This document shows positions 8,779-17,455 of a stretch of DNA of 64,000 nucleotides, piece by piece. This DNA is from Sinorhizobium sp. RAC02. Lineage in GTDB: Bacteria > Pseudomonadota > Alphaproteobacteria > Rhizobiales > Rhizobiaceae. Every line of letters begins with the position of its first letter. Position 1 is the first letter of the stretch. A program made the translations under genes and the position numbers. Under the pieces are notes generated by a model that was not told where the DNA came from, ran no database searches, and was given only the letters and a program-made list of their open reading frames with translations. The stretch spans positions 2,232,001 to 2,296,000 of the forward strand of contig NZ_CP016450.1 of the NCBI RefSeq assembly GCF_001713395.1, read 5' to 3'.

Positions 8779-9540
8779 ATGACGGGTCGCTATCCGGACC
8801 TCGCAGGACAGGGCGTGATCATCACCGGCGGAGGCTCGGGCATTGGTGCGGCGCTGGTGGCGGGTTTTGCGGCTGAGGGCGCCCGCGTCGCCTTCCTCGA
8901 CATTGCCGAGGCGGAGAGCCGCACGCTGGTTTCCGAACTGGACGGCAAGGTCGAACATCTTCCCCTCTTCATAGGCACGGACCTGCGCGACATCGCGGCG
9001 TTGCGGATAGCGATCGAGACAGCCGCGGCCGCACTCGGCGGCATTCGCGTGCTCGTCAACAATGCGGCGCGCGACGACCGCCACGATCTCGAAACAGTCG
9101 AACCCGACTATTGGGACGAGAACCAGGCGGTGAACCTGCGCCACCACTTTTTCGCCGCCCAGGCGGTCGCGCCGCATATGCGCAAGGGCGGCGGTGGCGC
9201 GATCGTCAATTTCTCCTCCATCGCCTTCCTGCTCAACATGGGCGAGTTGCCCGGCTATGCGACGGCCAAGGCCGGCATCATCGGCCTCACCAAGTCGCTC
9301 GCCGGCAAGCTCGGCCCAGACAGGATCCGCGTCAACGCCATCCTGCCCGGCATGGTGCTGACGGAGCGACAGAAGCGCCTGTGGATCGACGAAGACGCCA
9401 AGGCCGGCGGCATCGACCGCCAATGCCTGAAGCGCTCGCTGCTGGCTGAGGACATGGTCGGCCCTACCCTCTTCCTGGCGTCGGATGCGTCCGCCGCCAT
9501 CACCGCCCAATCACTCATCGTCGATGGAGGCATGCTCTGA
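8779..9540 (+). CDS. SDR-family dehydrogenase, probable sugar dehydrogenase
   Basis: Classical short-chain dehydrogenase/reductase of 253 residues. The nucleotide-binding TGGGSGIG is near residue 16, NNAA near 95, the catalytic Ser in FSSIAF and Tyr/Lys in YATAK. It ends in the usual SLIVDGGML. As first gene of an operon with dgoK, dgoA and a lactonase, it most likely oxidises an aldose such as D-galactose to its lactone. The sequence does not show whether it prefers galactose, arabinose or fucose. GGGAGAAC upstream gives a good ribosome site. Its stop overlaps the dgoK start by one base, indicating translational coupling. Confidence 0.88.
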   Translation: MTGRYPDLAGQGVIITGGGSGIGAALVAGFAAEGARVAFLDIAEAESRTLVSELDGKVEHLPLFIGTDLRDIAALRIAIETAAAALGGIRVLVNNAARDDRHDLETVEPDYWDENQAVNLRHHFFAAQAVAPHMRKGGGGAIVNFSSIAFLLNMGELPGYATAKAGIIGLTKSLAGKLGPDRIRVNAILPGMVLTERQKRLWIDEDAKAGGIDRQCLKRSLLAEDMVGPTLFLASDASAAITAQSLIVDGGML

Positions 9541-10469
9541 TGACCAACCCCACCCCCGAACCCGCCTATGTCGCGGTCGACTGGGGAACCTCCAGCTTCC
9601 GCCTCTGGCTCATCGGCAAGGATGGCAACGTCATCGCCGAACGCCGCAGCGGCGAAGGCATGACCACCGCCGCGCGCACCGGCTTTGCCGAGGTGCTGGC
9701 AAGTCACCTTACTGCAGTTTCCGCGCCCGACGGCCTGCCCGTGCTGGTCTGCGGCATGGCCGGCGCCAAGCAGGGCTGGATCGAGGCCGGCTATATCGAC
9801 ACGCCCGCAGCCCTTGCCGACATCCCGGCCGCGGCCGTGCGCATTCCCGGTGTCGCGGCGGATATCCGCATCCTGCCCGGCCTTGCCCAGCGCGATGCGG
9901 CGGCGCCCGATGTCATGCGCGGCGAGGAAACCCAGCTTCTCGGTGCCGCCGGCGCGCTCGGCGATGGCGACCACCTCGTCTGCATGCCCGGCACGCACAG
10001 CAAATGGGTTCGCCTGTCCGGCGGCAAGGTTCTGGGTTTCTCCACCTTCATGACCGGCGAACTGTTCGAGGCCATCGCGAAGAACACGATCCTCAGCCAT
10101 GCCATCGCCGACGCTGGTGCGATTTCCGGCGGGACCGCCGCCTTCCGCGCGGCCGTGGCGCGCATGGTCGCCAATCCGGCGCTCGCGACGAGCCAGCTGT
10201 TTTCCGTACGGGCCGGATCGCTGATTGCCGGGCTTTCGCCCGAAGATGCCAAGGCGCGGCTCTCGGGTACGCTGATCGGGCTCGAAATCGCCGGAGCGCT
10301 GTCGCTGGTTGCGGAAGGCACGCCCGTGACGCTGGTCGTCTCGGGCGGGCTCGGCGACCTTTACAGCCAGGCGCTGGCCGCCGCCGACCTCTCCCCCTCT
10401 TTCATCGACGCCGATACCGCCGTGCGAAACGGCCTAGCCGCAGGCGCCAAGGCGCTCTGGTCCCTCTGA
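9540..10469 (+). CDS. dgoK: 2-dehydro-3-deoxygalactonokinase
   Basis: Phosphorylates 2-keto-3-deoxy-galactonate (KDGal) to the 6-phospho form with ATP. The 309-residue length is typical of the DgoK family. The protein opens with the phosphate-binding loop VAVDWGTSSFRLW, carries GMAGAKQGW and a GTHSKWV motif in the middle, and ends with VVSGGLGDLY and NGLAAGAKALW. It is coupled to the SDR gene upstream and followed after 13 bp by the KDPGal aldolase, exactly the order needed for a De Ley-Doudoroff route. The dehydratase that makes KDGal is not in the window. Confidence 0.93.
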   Translation: MTNPTPEPAYVAVDWGTSSFRLWLIGKDGNVIAERRSGEGMTTAARTGFAEVLASHLTAVSAPDGLPVLVCGMAGAKQGWIEAGYIDTPAALADIPAAAVRIPGVAADIRILPGLAQRDAAAPDVMRGEETQLLGAAGALGDGDHLVCMPGTHSKWVRLSGGKVLGFSTFMTGELFEAIAKNTILSHAIADAGAISGGTAAFRAAVARMVANPALATSQLFSVRAGSLIAGLSPEDAKARLSGTLIGLEIAGALSLVAEGTPVTLVVSGGLGDLYSQALAAADLSPSFIDADTAVRNGLAAGAKALWSL

Positions 10470-10482
10470 GAAAGCAAACACC

Positions 10483-11121
10483 ATGAACCGCATTCCCTTT
10501 CCCCCGATGAAATATCCGCTGATCGCCATCCTGCGCGGCCTGAAGCCGAGCGAAACCGAAGGTGTCGTCGGCGCGCTGATCGAAAGCGGCTTTACGGCAA
10601 TCGAAATCCCGCTGAATTCGCCGGAGCCGTTCAAATCCATCGAGACCGCCGTGAAGATGGCGCCGGATGGCTGCCTGATCGGTGCCGGCACCGTTCTGAC
10701 CGTGGAGGACGTCAATCGCCTTGCCGACGTTGGCGGACGGCTGATGGTGAGCCCGAATGTCGAGCCGGACGTCATCTCCACCGCTGCCGCCAAGGGCATG
10801 GTGACGATGCCCGGCGTCTTCACCCCGACCGAGGCGCTGGCCGCCGCCCGCGCCGGCGCGACGGGCCTCAAATTCTTCCCGGCCAGCGTGCTCGGCCCAG
10901 CCGGCATCCAGGCGATCCGTGCCGTGCTGCCGGCGGAACTGGAGATCGCAGCCGTCGGCGGCGTGTCGGAGAAGAACTTCGCCGACTATGCCGCGATCGG
11001 CCTGCGCAGCTTCGGCCTGGGCTCCAGCCTCTACAAGATGGGCATGGCTGCCGATGAAGTGCGTGCGCGCGCCAAAACCACCCTCGAAGCCTACGATGCC
11101 GTCTATGGAGCGGGCCGATGA
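10483..11121 (+). CDS. dgoA: 2-dehydro-3-deoxy-6-phosphogalactonate aldolase
   Basis: Class I KDPG/KDPGal aldolase of 212 residues, cleaving the DgoK product to pyruvate and glyceraldehyde-3-phosphate. The Schiff-base lysine lies in GLKFFPA (about residue 128). LIGAGTVL and the C-terminal GVSEKNFADY/GLGSSLYK segments are standard for the family. The context (dgoK directly upstream) favours the galactonate substrate over the gluconate-derived KDPG. The stop overlaps the next start in an ATGA arrangement, so expression with the lactonase is coupled. Confidence 0.93.
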   Translation: MNRIPFPPMKYPLIAILRGLKPSETEGVVGALIESGFTAIEIPLNSPEPFKSIETAVKMAPDGCLIGAGTVLTVEDVNRLADVGGRLMVSPNVEPDVISTAAAKGMVTMPGVFTPTEALAAARAGATGLKFFPASVLGPAGIQAIRAVLPAELEIAAVGGVSEKNFADYAAIGLRSFGLGSSLYKMGMAADEVRARAKTTLEAYDAVYGAGR

Positions 11122-12002
11122 CCCAGACGCATTCCTTCACCGGTCGCGTTCTGAGCGACATCGCCTGCCAGCTCGGCGAGGGTCCGACCTATGATCCTGC
11201 GACCGGCAACGCCTTCTGGTTCGATATCCGCGGCAAGAAGCTGCATGAGCTGCACCTTTCGAGCATGACGAAAACCCAACACGACCTGCATTTCCTCGGC
11301 AGCGTGCTCGCCGTCATCGATGCGGAGCGCCAGTTGATCGTCTCCGACCAGGGGCTCTTCATCCGTCAGGTCGCCGACGGCCGGCTGACGCCCTTCGTAA
11401 AACTGGAAGACAAAACGCAGAACCGCTCCAACGACGGCCGCGTCCACCCGTCCGGCGCGCTCTGGGCGAGCACGATGGGTCGCAAGGCGGAAAAGCATTC
11501 CGGCGCGATCTACCACGTCGCGGGCGACCGGGTGACGGTGCTCTATTCCAACATCACCATTCCGAACGGCATCTGCTTTTCGCCGGATGGCAGCATCGGC
11601 TACTTCACCGATACCGACGTCAACCATCTGATGCGGGTCGCACTCGACCCGAAGACAGGCCTCCCCACCGGCGCGCCGGAGGTGCTCAGCGACGAGAGCG
11701 TCACGCCGGGTGGCGTCGATGGTGCGGTCTGCGATGCCGATGGCCTCATCTGGAATGCCCGCTGGGGCTCGAACGCCGTCGACGTCTACAGACCGGACGG
11801 TACGAAGATCGCGCGCTACCTGGTGCCGGCTTCGCAGGCGAGCTGCCCGGCCTTCATCGGCGAAAAGGCCGACCGGCTGCTGGTGACCTCCGCCTGGCAG
11901 GACCTGGAGGCGGAAGGGCACCTTGCCGATCCGCATGCCGGCCAGACCTTCGAGTTGGGCATAACGGTCAAGGGACGTTTCGAGCCGAAATTCCAGCTTT
12001 AG
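11118..12002 (+). CDS. SMP-30/gluconolactonase-family sugar lactonase
   Basis: Six-bladed beta-propeller lactonase of the SMP-30/regucalcin family, 294 residues. Likely metal ligands are visible: Glu in LGEGP near the N-terminus, Asn in IPNGICFSPDG and Asp in GGVDGAVCD. It also has the substrate-pocket motif NRSNDGRVHPSG. In this operon it probably hydrolyses the aldonolactone made by the SDR enzyme (galactonolactone or similar) to the free acid. It is the last gene of the operon and overlaps dgoA by 4 bp. No clear terminator follows in the next 187 bp. Confidence 0.88.
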   Translation: MTQTHSFTGRVLSDIACQLGEGPTYDPATGNAFWFDIRGKKLHELHLSSMTKTQHDLHFLGSVLAVIDAERQLIVSDQGLFIRQVADGRLTPFVKLEDKTQNRSNDGRVHPSGALWASTMGRKAEKHSGAIYHVAGDRVTVLYSNITIPNGICFSPDGSIGYFTDTDVNHLMRVALDPKTGLPTGAPEVLSDESVTPGGVDGAVCDADGLIWNARWGSNAVDVYRPDGTKIARYLVPASQASCPAFIGEKADRLLVTSAWQDLEAEGHLADPHAGQTFELGITVKGRFEPKFQL

Positions 12003-12189
12003 ACGCCTGTCCAGCGGGCATTTTACCAGCAGAGCCACGTCAAAAAAGCATGGCGGCAACGAAAAAGAAGGCAATTTTCATCGGAACCAAAGCCGGGTGT
12101 CGCCGTTCCTTGTCCATCAACCGGTGTGGACGGGCACTTCAAAACCTCCGCCGCGCCTTGATACCAACGAGACGAAAGGCAGGTTTCCA

Positions 12190-12867
12190 ATGACCAACAA
12201 ACTTCTTACCTCCGTTGCCGCTGGTGCAATTTTCCTTGGCGCGGCCCTTGCTCCGGCAGCCTATGCGCAGGACACCACCCAGCCGGCCGCCGGCGAAACC
12301 CAGACCATGGACAAGCCGGCAGTGATGCCGGGCGATGACGCAACGGGCACGACGCCCGGCGACACCGCCGCAAACCCGAGCACGACGCCGACCGAAGATA
12401 CGGCTCAGACCCCGGCCACCACGCCGAGCGAAGACACCGCCCAGGCTCCGGCCGCCGGTGGTGACTATCTGACCGCCCAGTCGGACGAGCAGATCAGCGC
12501 CAACACCTATATCGGTCAGGCGGTCTACAACAGCGCCGATGAAAGCATCGGCAAGATCTCCGACCTGATCATGGAAAAGGACGGCGGTATCACCGCTGCT
12601 GTCGTCGGTGTCGGTGGCTTCCTGGGCATCGGTGAAAAGTGGGTCGCCGTTCCGTTCGAGAAGGTCTCGATCACGCAGACCCCGGATTCGGACGACGTCA
12701 AGCTGACGACGACCGAAACCGCCGAAAGCCTGCAGGCTGCGCCGGAATTCAAGACCAAGTCGCAGCAGGTCGCCGAACGCCAGGCCACGACGCCGGTCGA
12801 TACTTCGACCACCTCGTCAACGACCGATACGGGCACGGCTCCGGCCACGACCCAGCCGGTCGAATAA
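12190..12867 (+). CDS. Secreted PRC-barrel domain protein
   Basis: Exported protein of 225 residues. A signal peptide ends near AAYAQD (residues 1-27), then a Thr/Pro/Ala-rich low-complexity stretch (about 28-95) contains two adjacent copies of a 12-residue unit, TTPTEDTAQTPA and TTPSEDTAQAPA. A PRC-barrel domain follows (about 100-175; YIGQAVYNSADESIGKISDL, then GIGEKWVAVPFEKV), and the tail is again Thr/Ser-rich. The start has AAAGGCAGG upstream; an ATG at 12097 is less likely because it hides the signal peptide. PRC-barrel proteins of this type are common in rhizobia and often linked to stress or envelope functions. No specific role can be read here. A strong terminator follows. Confidence 0.85.
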   Translation: MTNKLLTSVAAGAIFLGAALAPAAYAQDTTQPAAGETQTMDKPAVMPGDDATGTTPGDTAANPSTTPTEDTAQTPATTPSEDTAQAPAAGGDYLTAQSDEQISANTYIGQAVYNSADESIGKISDLIMEKDGGITAAVVGVGGFLGIGEKWVAVPFEKVSITQTPDSDDVKLTTTETAESLQAAPEFKTKSQQVAERQATTPVDTSTTSSTTDTGTAPATTQPVE

Positions 12868-12892
12868 ACCGGCGGGTACTTCTGACCTCCAG

Positions 12893-12925
12893 CCCGATGG
12901 CGTCCCTGCGCCATCGGGTTTTTCT
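12893..12925 (+). terminator. Rho-independent terminator
   Basis: A 10-bp perfect stem CCCGATGGCG / CGCCATCGGG with a 6-base loop is followed by a T-rich run. It ends the PRC-barrel gene and separates it from the convergent methyltransferase gene. Confidence 0.9.
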
Positions 12926-12946
12926 TTGTTCGGAATCCGAAAAGCG

Positions 12947-14488
12947 TCAGTACCAGGCGTCGGCCATCGCGGCCTTCTTGCGATCCATGTAGGCGCAAAG
13001 CGCCTCGTCGATGGCGGCATCGAGCGGCGGTGCCTCGTATTCGGCGAGCGTCTTCTTCCACTGCCGATTGGCGCGTGTCGCCATGTCGGTCGAGCCGCCT
13101 TCTTCGCTCCATTTCTCGAAGGGTTCGTTGTCGGAAAGCGTCGAGTCCCAGAAAGCCGTCTGGTAGTTGCGCATCGTGTGGTCGCAACCAAGGAAATGAC
13201 TGCCGGGGCCGACCTGCAGGAAGGCGTCCATGGCGAGCGTGTTGTCGTCGACGACGACGCCGGCAAGGTAGGAATGCAGCGCGCCGCAGAGATCCGCATC
13301 CATCACGAACTTCTCGTAGGACATGGCGAGCAGGCCATCGAGGAAGCCGGCGGAATGCAGGATGAAATTCGCGCCGCAATGCACGGCCGACAGCATCGAC
13401 ATCATCCCTTCCTGCATCGCCTGCCCATCCGGCAGCTTGGAGTTGGAAAAATTGCCGGCGCAGCGTAGCGGCAGCTTGAGGCGGCGGGCGAGCTGGCCGA
13501 CGACCATGGAGCCGATGGCCGGCTCCGGCGTGCCGAAGGTCGGCGAGCCGGAGCGCAGCGACATGGAAGACAGGAAGTTGCCGAAGATGACCGGCGCACC
13601 CTTGCGCTCCAGCTGGGTCAGCGCGCAGCCGGCGAGCGTTTCGGCAAAGGACTGCGCGATGGCGCCGGCATTGGTGACGGGACCCATGGCGCCGCCGAGG
13701 ATGAAGGGCACGATGACGGCGGCCTGATTGGCGCGGGCATAGGCGCGCAGCGACTTTGTCATGGTGCCGTCCCAGACGAGCGGCGAGTTGACGTTGACAT
13801 TGCCCAGGATGACACAGTTTTGGTCGACGAAGTCGGCACCGAACAGGATGCGCGCCATGTCGATGGAATCCTCGGCGCGTTCCTCCGCCGTGATCGAACC
13901 CATGAAGGGGCGATCGGAATATTTCATATGGCTGTAGACCATGTCGAGATGGCGCTTGTTCACCGGGATATCGACCGGCTCGCAGATCGTGCCGCCGGAA
14001 TGGTGCAGCCAGGGGCTCGACTGGGCGAGCTTGATGAAGTTGCGAAAATCCTCCAGCGTGCCGTAGCGCCGGCCCCTGTCGAGGTCCATGACGAAGGGCG
14101 AACCATAGGCGGGCGAGAAGACAACCTTGTTGCCGCCGATCTGCACGTTGTTGGCAGGATTGCGGGCATACTGGGTAAACTCGGCAGGCGCGGAGGAGAC
14201 GATTTCGCGCAGCATGCCCGGCTCGAAGCGGACCAGCACGCCATCGACCTTGGCACCCGCGCGCTTCCAGTGGTCGAGCGTGGCCGGGTCGTCGCGAAAC
14301 TCGATGCCGACTTCGGCAAGGATGCGGTCCGCCACCCGCTCGATCTTCTGCAGATTCTCTTCCGAGAGCACGTCATAGGTCGGGATGCCGCGCACGATAT
14401 AGGGCACGCCGAGCGGCTTTGCCGCGTTGTCCCGCCGTGTGCCTCTGCTGCGCCGTACCGGCGCCTCGATCGTCGCTGCCTCGGCCAT
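12947..14488 (-). CDS. MttB-family (trimethylamine methyltransferase-like) protein, non-Pyl
   Basis: Member of the MttB superfamily (COG5598), 513 residues, TIM-barrel methyltransferase fold. Recognisable stretches include VFSPAYGSPFVMDLDRGRRY, GTICEPVDIPV and SNSKLPDGQAMQEGMMSML. The archaeal enzymes read an amber codon as pyrrolysine. Here the frame is uninterrupted, so this is a non-Pyl homologue. Relatives such as MtgB demethylate glycine betaine with a corrinoid protein, but no corrinoid protein or partner methyltransferase is nearby. The substrate is unknown, perhaps a quaternary amine. I chose the start at 14488 because GGAGGA lies 3-9 bp upstream; the ATG at 14500 overlaps that site. 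The divergent GcvA-type regulator likely controls it. Confidence 0.88.
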   Translation of the reverse strand: MAEAATIEAPVRRSRGTRRDNAAKPLGVPYIVRGIPTYDVLSEENLQKIERVADRILAEVGIEFRDDPATLDHWKRAGAKVDGVLVRFEPGMLREIVSSAPAEFTQYARNPANNVQIGGNKVVFSPAYGSPFVMDLDRGRRYGTLEDFRNFIKLAQSSPWLHHSGGTICEPVDIPVNKRHLDMVYSHMKYSDRPFMGSITAEERAEDSIDMARILFGADFVDQNCVILGNVNVNSPLVWDGTMTKSLRAYARANQAAVIVPFILGGAMGPVTNAGAIAQSFAETLAGCALTQLERKGAPVIFGNFLSSMSLRSGSPTFGTPEPAIGSMVVGQLARRLKLPLRCAGNFSNSKLPDGQAMQEGMMSMLSAVHCGANFILHSAGFLDGLLAMSYEKFVMDADLCGALHSYLAGVVVDDNTLAMDAFLQVGPGSHFLGCDHTMRNYQTAFWDSTLSDNEPFEKWSEEGGSTDMATRANRQWKKTLAEYEAPPLDAAIDEALCAYMDRKKAAMADAWY

Positions 14489-14529
14489 GCATTCCTCCAT
14501 AATTTGGAGCGAGGCTAGGCGTGAAAAGG

Positions 14530-14545
14530 CCAGTTGTAACGCTGG
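14530..14545. promoter_or_regulatory. Possible LysR-type binding site
   Basis: CCAG, eight bases, CTGG form an inverted repeat in the 88-bp gap between the divergent methyltransferase and LysR genes. The place fits a LysR operator, but the half-sites are short. Confidence 0.3.
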
Positions 14546-14576
14546 AAAAATTTATTCGACACTATAAGCTGAGTTT

Positions 14577-15503
14577 ATGGAAACGCTCCGCCGCCTGCTT
14601 CCCTCCGCCTCCAGCCTCATCATCTTCGAGGCCGCCGGACGGCACCAGAATTTTACCCGTGCCGCCAGTGAGCTCGGCATGACGCAGGCCGCCGTCTCCT
14701 ATGCGGTGCGCAATCTGGAGGAACAGCTGGGCGTGGCGCTGTTCCACCGTGTCCACCGCGCGGTGGAACTGACCGATGCGGGCGAGCGCTTCCACGTCGA
14801 CGTGACGCTCGGCCTCTCGCGCATCCAGAAATCGGCGGAGGACATTCGCGCCAAGGGGCGCGAGGCGAATGTGACGCTCGCCGCCTCCACTGCCTTCGCC
14901 TCGATGTGGATGCTGCCGCGGCTTGCCAAGCTCCGGGCGGACTTGCCGGACGTCGACCTTCGCATCCAGACCAGCGTGCGCGACCTCGATCTCGACGAGG
15001 AACCGATCCCGCTCGGCATTCGCGGCGGCGATCCGGCGAAATGGCCGCGCTATCATGCCGCTCTCCTGGCGCCGGAGGTGATCACCGCCGTTGCCAGCCC
15101 CGCCTTCGTGGAAAGCCGAGGGCATCCAGCAACGCCGGCGGAATTGTTGAAACTGCCGCTTATCCATCTGGAGGAACCGGTGCGCTCGGCCTGCGACTGG
15201 CCGGAATGGTTTGCCAGCGCCGGCCTTCGCTATCCGGCGCAGGCGCGGCGGCTCTCCATCAATGACTATGTGCTGGTGATCCAGGCGGTGCTGGCGGGGG
15301 AAGGCGTGGCACTCGGCTGGCAGCACCTGATCGAGCGGCAGGTGCGCTCCGGCGCACTCGTCACCGTCGGCGGCCATGTGCTGCGCATGGACGATGCCTT
15401 CTACGTCGTCTGGCCGCGATCGCGCGAACTCAACGGCCCGGCACGACGCGTGCGCGACTGGCTCGTCGAGGAAGGCCGGGTGGGCCGGGCCGAGGAACCC
15501 TGA
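14577..15503 (+). CDS. LysR-family (GcvA-type) transcriptional regulator
   Basis: LysR-type regulator of 308 residues. The N-terminal winged helix-turn-helix reads LIIFEAAGRHQNFTRAASEL and MTQAAVSYAVRNLEEQLG. The periplasmic-binding-protein-like effector domain begins near residue 95 (VTLAASTAFASMWMLPRL, a GcvA-subgroup hallmark). Encoded 88 bp from and opposite to the MttB-like gene, it most likely regulates that gene in response to the methylated substrate or product. No strong Shine-Dalgarno is visible before the ATG. Its stop lies 3 bp from the convergent PilZ gene. Confidence 0.92.
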   Translation: METLRRLLPSASSLIIFEAAGRHQNFTRAASELGMTQAAVSYAVRNLEEQLGVALFHRVHRAVELTDAGERFHVDVTLGLSRIQKSAEDIRAKGREANVTLAASTAFASMWMLPRLAKLRADLPDVDLRIQTSVRDLDLDEEPIPLGIRGGDPAKWPRYHAALLAPEVITAVASPAFVESRGHPATPAELLKLPLIHLEEPVRSACDWPEWFASAGLRYPAQARRLSINDYVLVIQAVLAGEGVALGWQHLIERQVRSGALVTVGGHVLRMDDAFYVVWPRSRELNGPARRVRDWLVEEGRVGRAEEP

Positions 15504-15506
15504 CTT

Positions 15507-15842
15507 CTAGCGGCGAAGGACCGGCCGCACTTCCTCGTGGAAGAAGCGGAAGTAGGATGTAATCTGCGCCAGCGCATTGGTCGACAACTTGTATTGAATG
15601 CCGAGGCGACCATTGCTGAGCCAGCGGATCGTGCCGCTGAGACGGCCCAGTTCCTCACTCTCGATGGTTACCATCTGGCCGGGCATCGCCTGCACAGGCT
15701 TTTCCAGATCGAGCGCCATGCCGCTTGGCGACAGGTCGACGACGCGGCCGCGCGTCGATTGATGCATGATGTGGACCGTCGCGAAAATACGCACGTTCGA
15801 ACGGTCGGTCGCCCTGACGGGCATGTCCTTGATGGTGGTCAT
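15507..15842 (-). CDS. PilZ-domain protein, probable c-di-GMP receptor
   Basis: Single-domain PilZ protein of 111 residues. Both c-di-GMP-binding motifs are intact: RATDR (R10-x3-R14) and DLSPSG (D36-x-S38-x2-G41). It is therefore expected to bind cyclic-di-GMP and relay it to a partner such as a motility or polysaccharide-synthesis complex. The start at 15842 has GTGGAG at good spacing; a GTG at 15854 would add four residues. It lies 115 bp downstream of a GGDEF-EAL gene in the same direction, and upstream of that is a PAS-receiver gene, so it may be the effector of a local c-di-GMP circuit. The target is not known. Confidence 0.9.
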   Translation of the reverse strand: MTTIKDMPVRATDRSNVRIFATVHIMHQSTRGRVVDLSPSGMALDLEKPVQAMPGQMVTIESEELGRLSGTIRWLSNGRLGIQYKLSTNALAQITSYFRFFHEEVRPVLRR

Positions 15843-15956
15843 CCGTGGCTCCACTCACGAATTATTCTATGGAACCGACCATAGTGGAGAGTGTTTGCCG
15901 CCCGGCTAAACCGAAACAGACAATTTTAACGAACCGGCTTATTCCGGGACGATTCG

Positions 15957-17315
15957 TCAGGCGGACGCGGTGCGGCCATCGATGCTGACATAGCGGTCAG
16001 CGAGGAAACGCATGGTGGCGACGGCATCCGCCGGCTTGCCGTAGAAATAGCCCTGGCCCATGCCGCAGCCGAGCGCCTTGAGCTTCAGCGCCTCGGAGAA
16101 ATCCTCGATGCCTTCCGCAACCACCGCAAGGTCCAGGCCCTCGCACATGGCGACGATGGCCTTGATGATATGTTCCGACGCCTTGTCGTTGGAAATACGC
16201 GAGACGAAGGCCCGGTCGATCTTCACCTTGTCGAAGGTGAAATCGCGCAGGCGCCCGAGGCTCGACTGGCCAGTGCCGAAATCATCGAGCGAGATGCGCA
16301 CGCCGGCGCCACGCAACTCGCCGACGATCTTCTGCGCGGTGTCCGCGTCCGTCATCATCGCCGTTTCGGTGATTTCAAGCTCCAGCCGGCGCGGATCGAG
16401 ACCAACGCGGTTGAGAATGGCCAGCGTGTTGAACGCCGTCTTCGGGTCCATCAGCTGGGCGGAGGAGAGATTGAACGAGAGGAAAAGTTCCTTCGGCCAG
16501 GACAAGGCGGTTTCTGCGGCCTTGCGCAGCAAGGTGTCCGACAGCGCGTCGATAAACCCGCGCTCTTCTGCAAGCGGCACGAAGACGGCGGGCGAGACAT
16601 AGCCAAGGTCCGCATCGCACCAGCGCGCGAGCGCCTCGAAGCCGAGGACCGTATCGTCGCGCAGGCTGACGATCGGCTGGAAATGCACGTCCACCTCGTT
16701 GGCGATGATGGCATTGCGCAGCGCCTGCTCGAGCTGCGTGGCGCGCTTCATCTCCTGGGCGATTTCCTGCGAATAGACGGTGATCTGGCCGCGGCCACGG
16801 CGCTTCGACCGGTAGAGCGCGGTATCGGCGCTCTTCAGAAGCTCGGTAAAGTCTTCACCGGCGAAAGGGTAGATGGCGAACCCGAAGGAGGCGGAAAGCC
16901 GCACGTTGCGATCACCGAGATCGAACGGCGCCGACAGCACCTCGCGCAGCATCTGGCCGATCTTTTCAGCGCCCTTGCGCTCGAAGACCAGCGGCAGCAC
17001 GAAGGCGAACTCGTCGCCGCCATGGCGGGTGACGGTCGCGCCGTCCGGAATGCAGGCTTTCAGGCGGTGGGCGACCTGGCAGAGGATTTCGTCGCCTGCG
17101 CGCGGGCCGAAAAGGTCGTTGATCGGTTTGAAGCCGTCGAGATTGGCCATGCCGATGGCGAAGGGAGCCGGGTCCTCCTCGCGCTCCTTGGCGATCTGGC
17201 GCACCTTGTCGCGCAGCCGGTAAAGGTTACCGAGCCCGGTCAACGGGTCGGTGTATGCCATGGCATGGAGGTCAGTCTGGGAAACATCCAGCGCCGCGTG
17301 TTCAGCAGACTTCAT
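15957..17315 (-). CDS. GGDEF-EAL cyclic-di-GMP enzyme
   Basis: Bifunctional-type protein of 452 residues with a GGDEF domain (about 25-185: TDPLTGLGNL, RHGGDEFAF) and an EAL domain (about 200-440: GFEALARW, ELEITET, DDFGTGQSSL, KIDRAFV, EGIED). Both catalytic motifs look intact, so it could make and/or degrade c-di-GMP. I see no RxxD inhibitory site before GGDEF. It has no membrane segment and no evident sensory domain, only about 25 N-terminal residues. GGGA precedes the ATG at 17315; a GTG at 17360 with a weaker site is an alternative. The gene lies between a PAS-receiver gene and a PilZ gene on the same strand. Confidence 0.93.
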   Translation of the reverse strand: MKSAEHAALDVSQTDLHAMAYTDPLTGLGNLYRLRDKVRQIAKEREEDPAPFAIGMANLDGFKPINDLFGPRAGDEILCQVAHRLKACIPDGATVTRHGGDEFAFVLPLVFERKGAEKIGQMLREVLSAPFDLGDRNVRLSASFGFAIYPFAGEDFTELLKSADTALYRSKRRGRGQITVYSQEIAQEMKRATQLEQALRNAIIANEVDVHFQPIVSLRDDTVLGFEALARWCDADLGYVSPAVFVPLAEERGFIDALSDTLLRKAAETALSWPKELFLSFNLSSAQLMDPKTAFNTLAILNRVGLDPRRLELEITETAMMTDADTAQKIVGELRGAGVRISLDDFGTGQSSLGRLRDFTFDKVKIDRAFVSRISNDKASEHIIKAIVAMCEGLDLAVVAEGIEDFSEALKLKALGCGMGQGYFYGKPADAVATMRFLADRYVSIDGRTASA

Positions 17316-17455
17316 CAATGATTTCCCGTACTTGCGCCCGATCTCCGCCGACCGATCCACGATGGGGCATGATCGTTAACAAATGCATAGCAAGCGATCC
17401 TCAGTCCTCCCCACGCGCCTCCCCATTTCTGGGGAGTTGACCGGCCCTTTTCAAC

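Noticed and set aside
12947..14488. Pyrrolysine-encoding trimethylamine methyltransferase
   Set aside because: No in-frame amber codon interrupts the gene and no Pyl synthesis genes or corrinoid partner are seen in the window.
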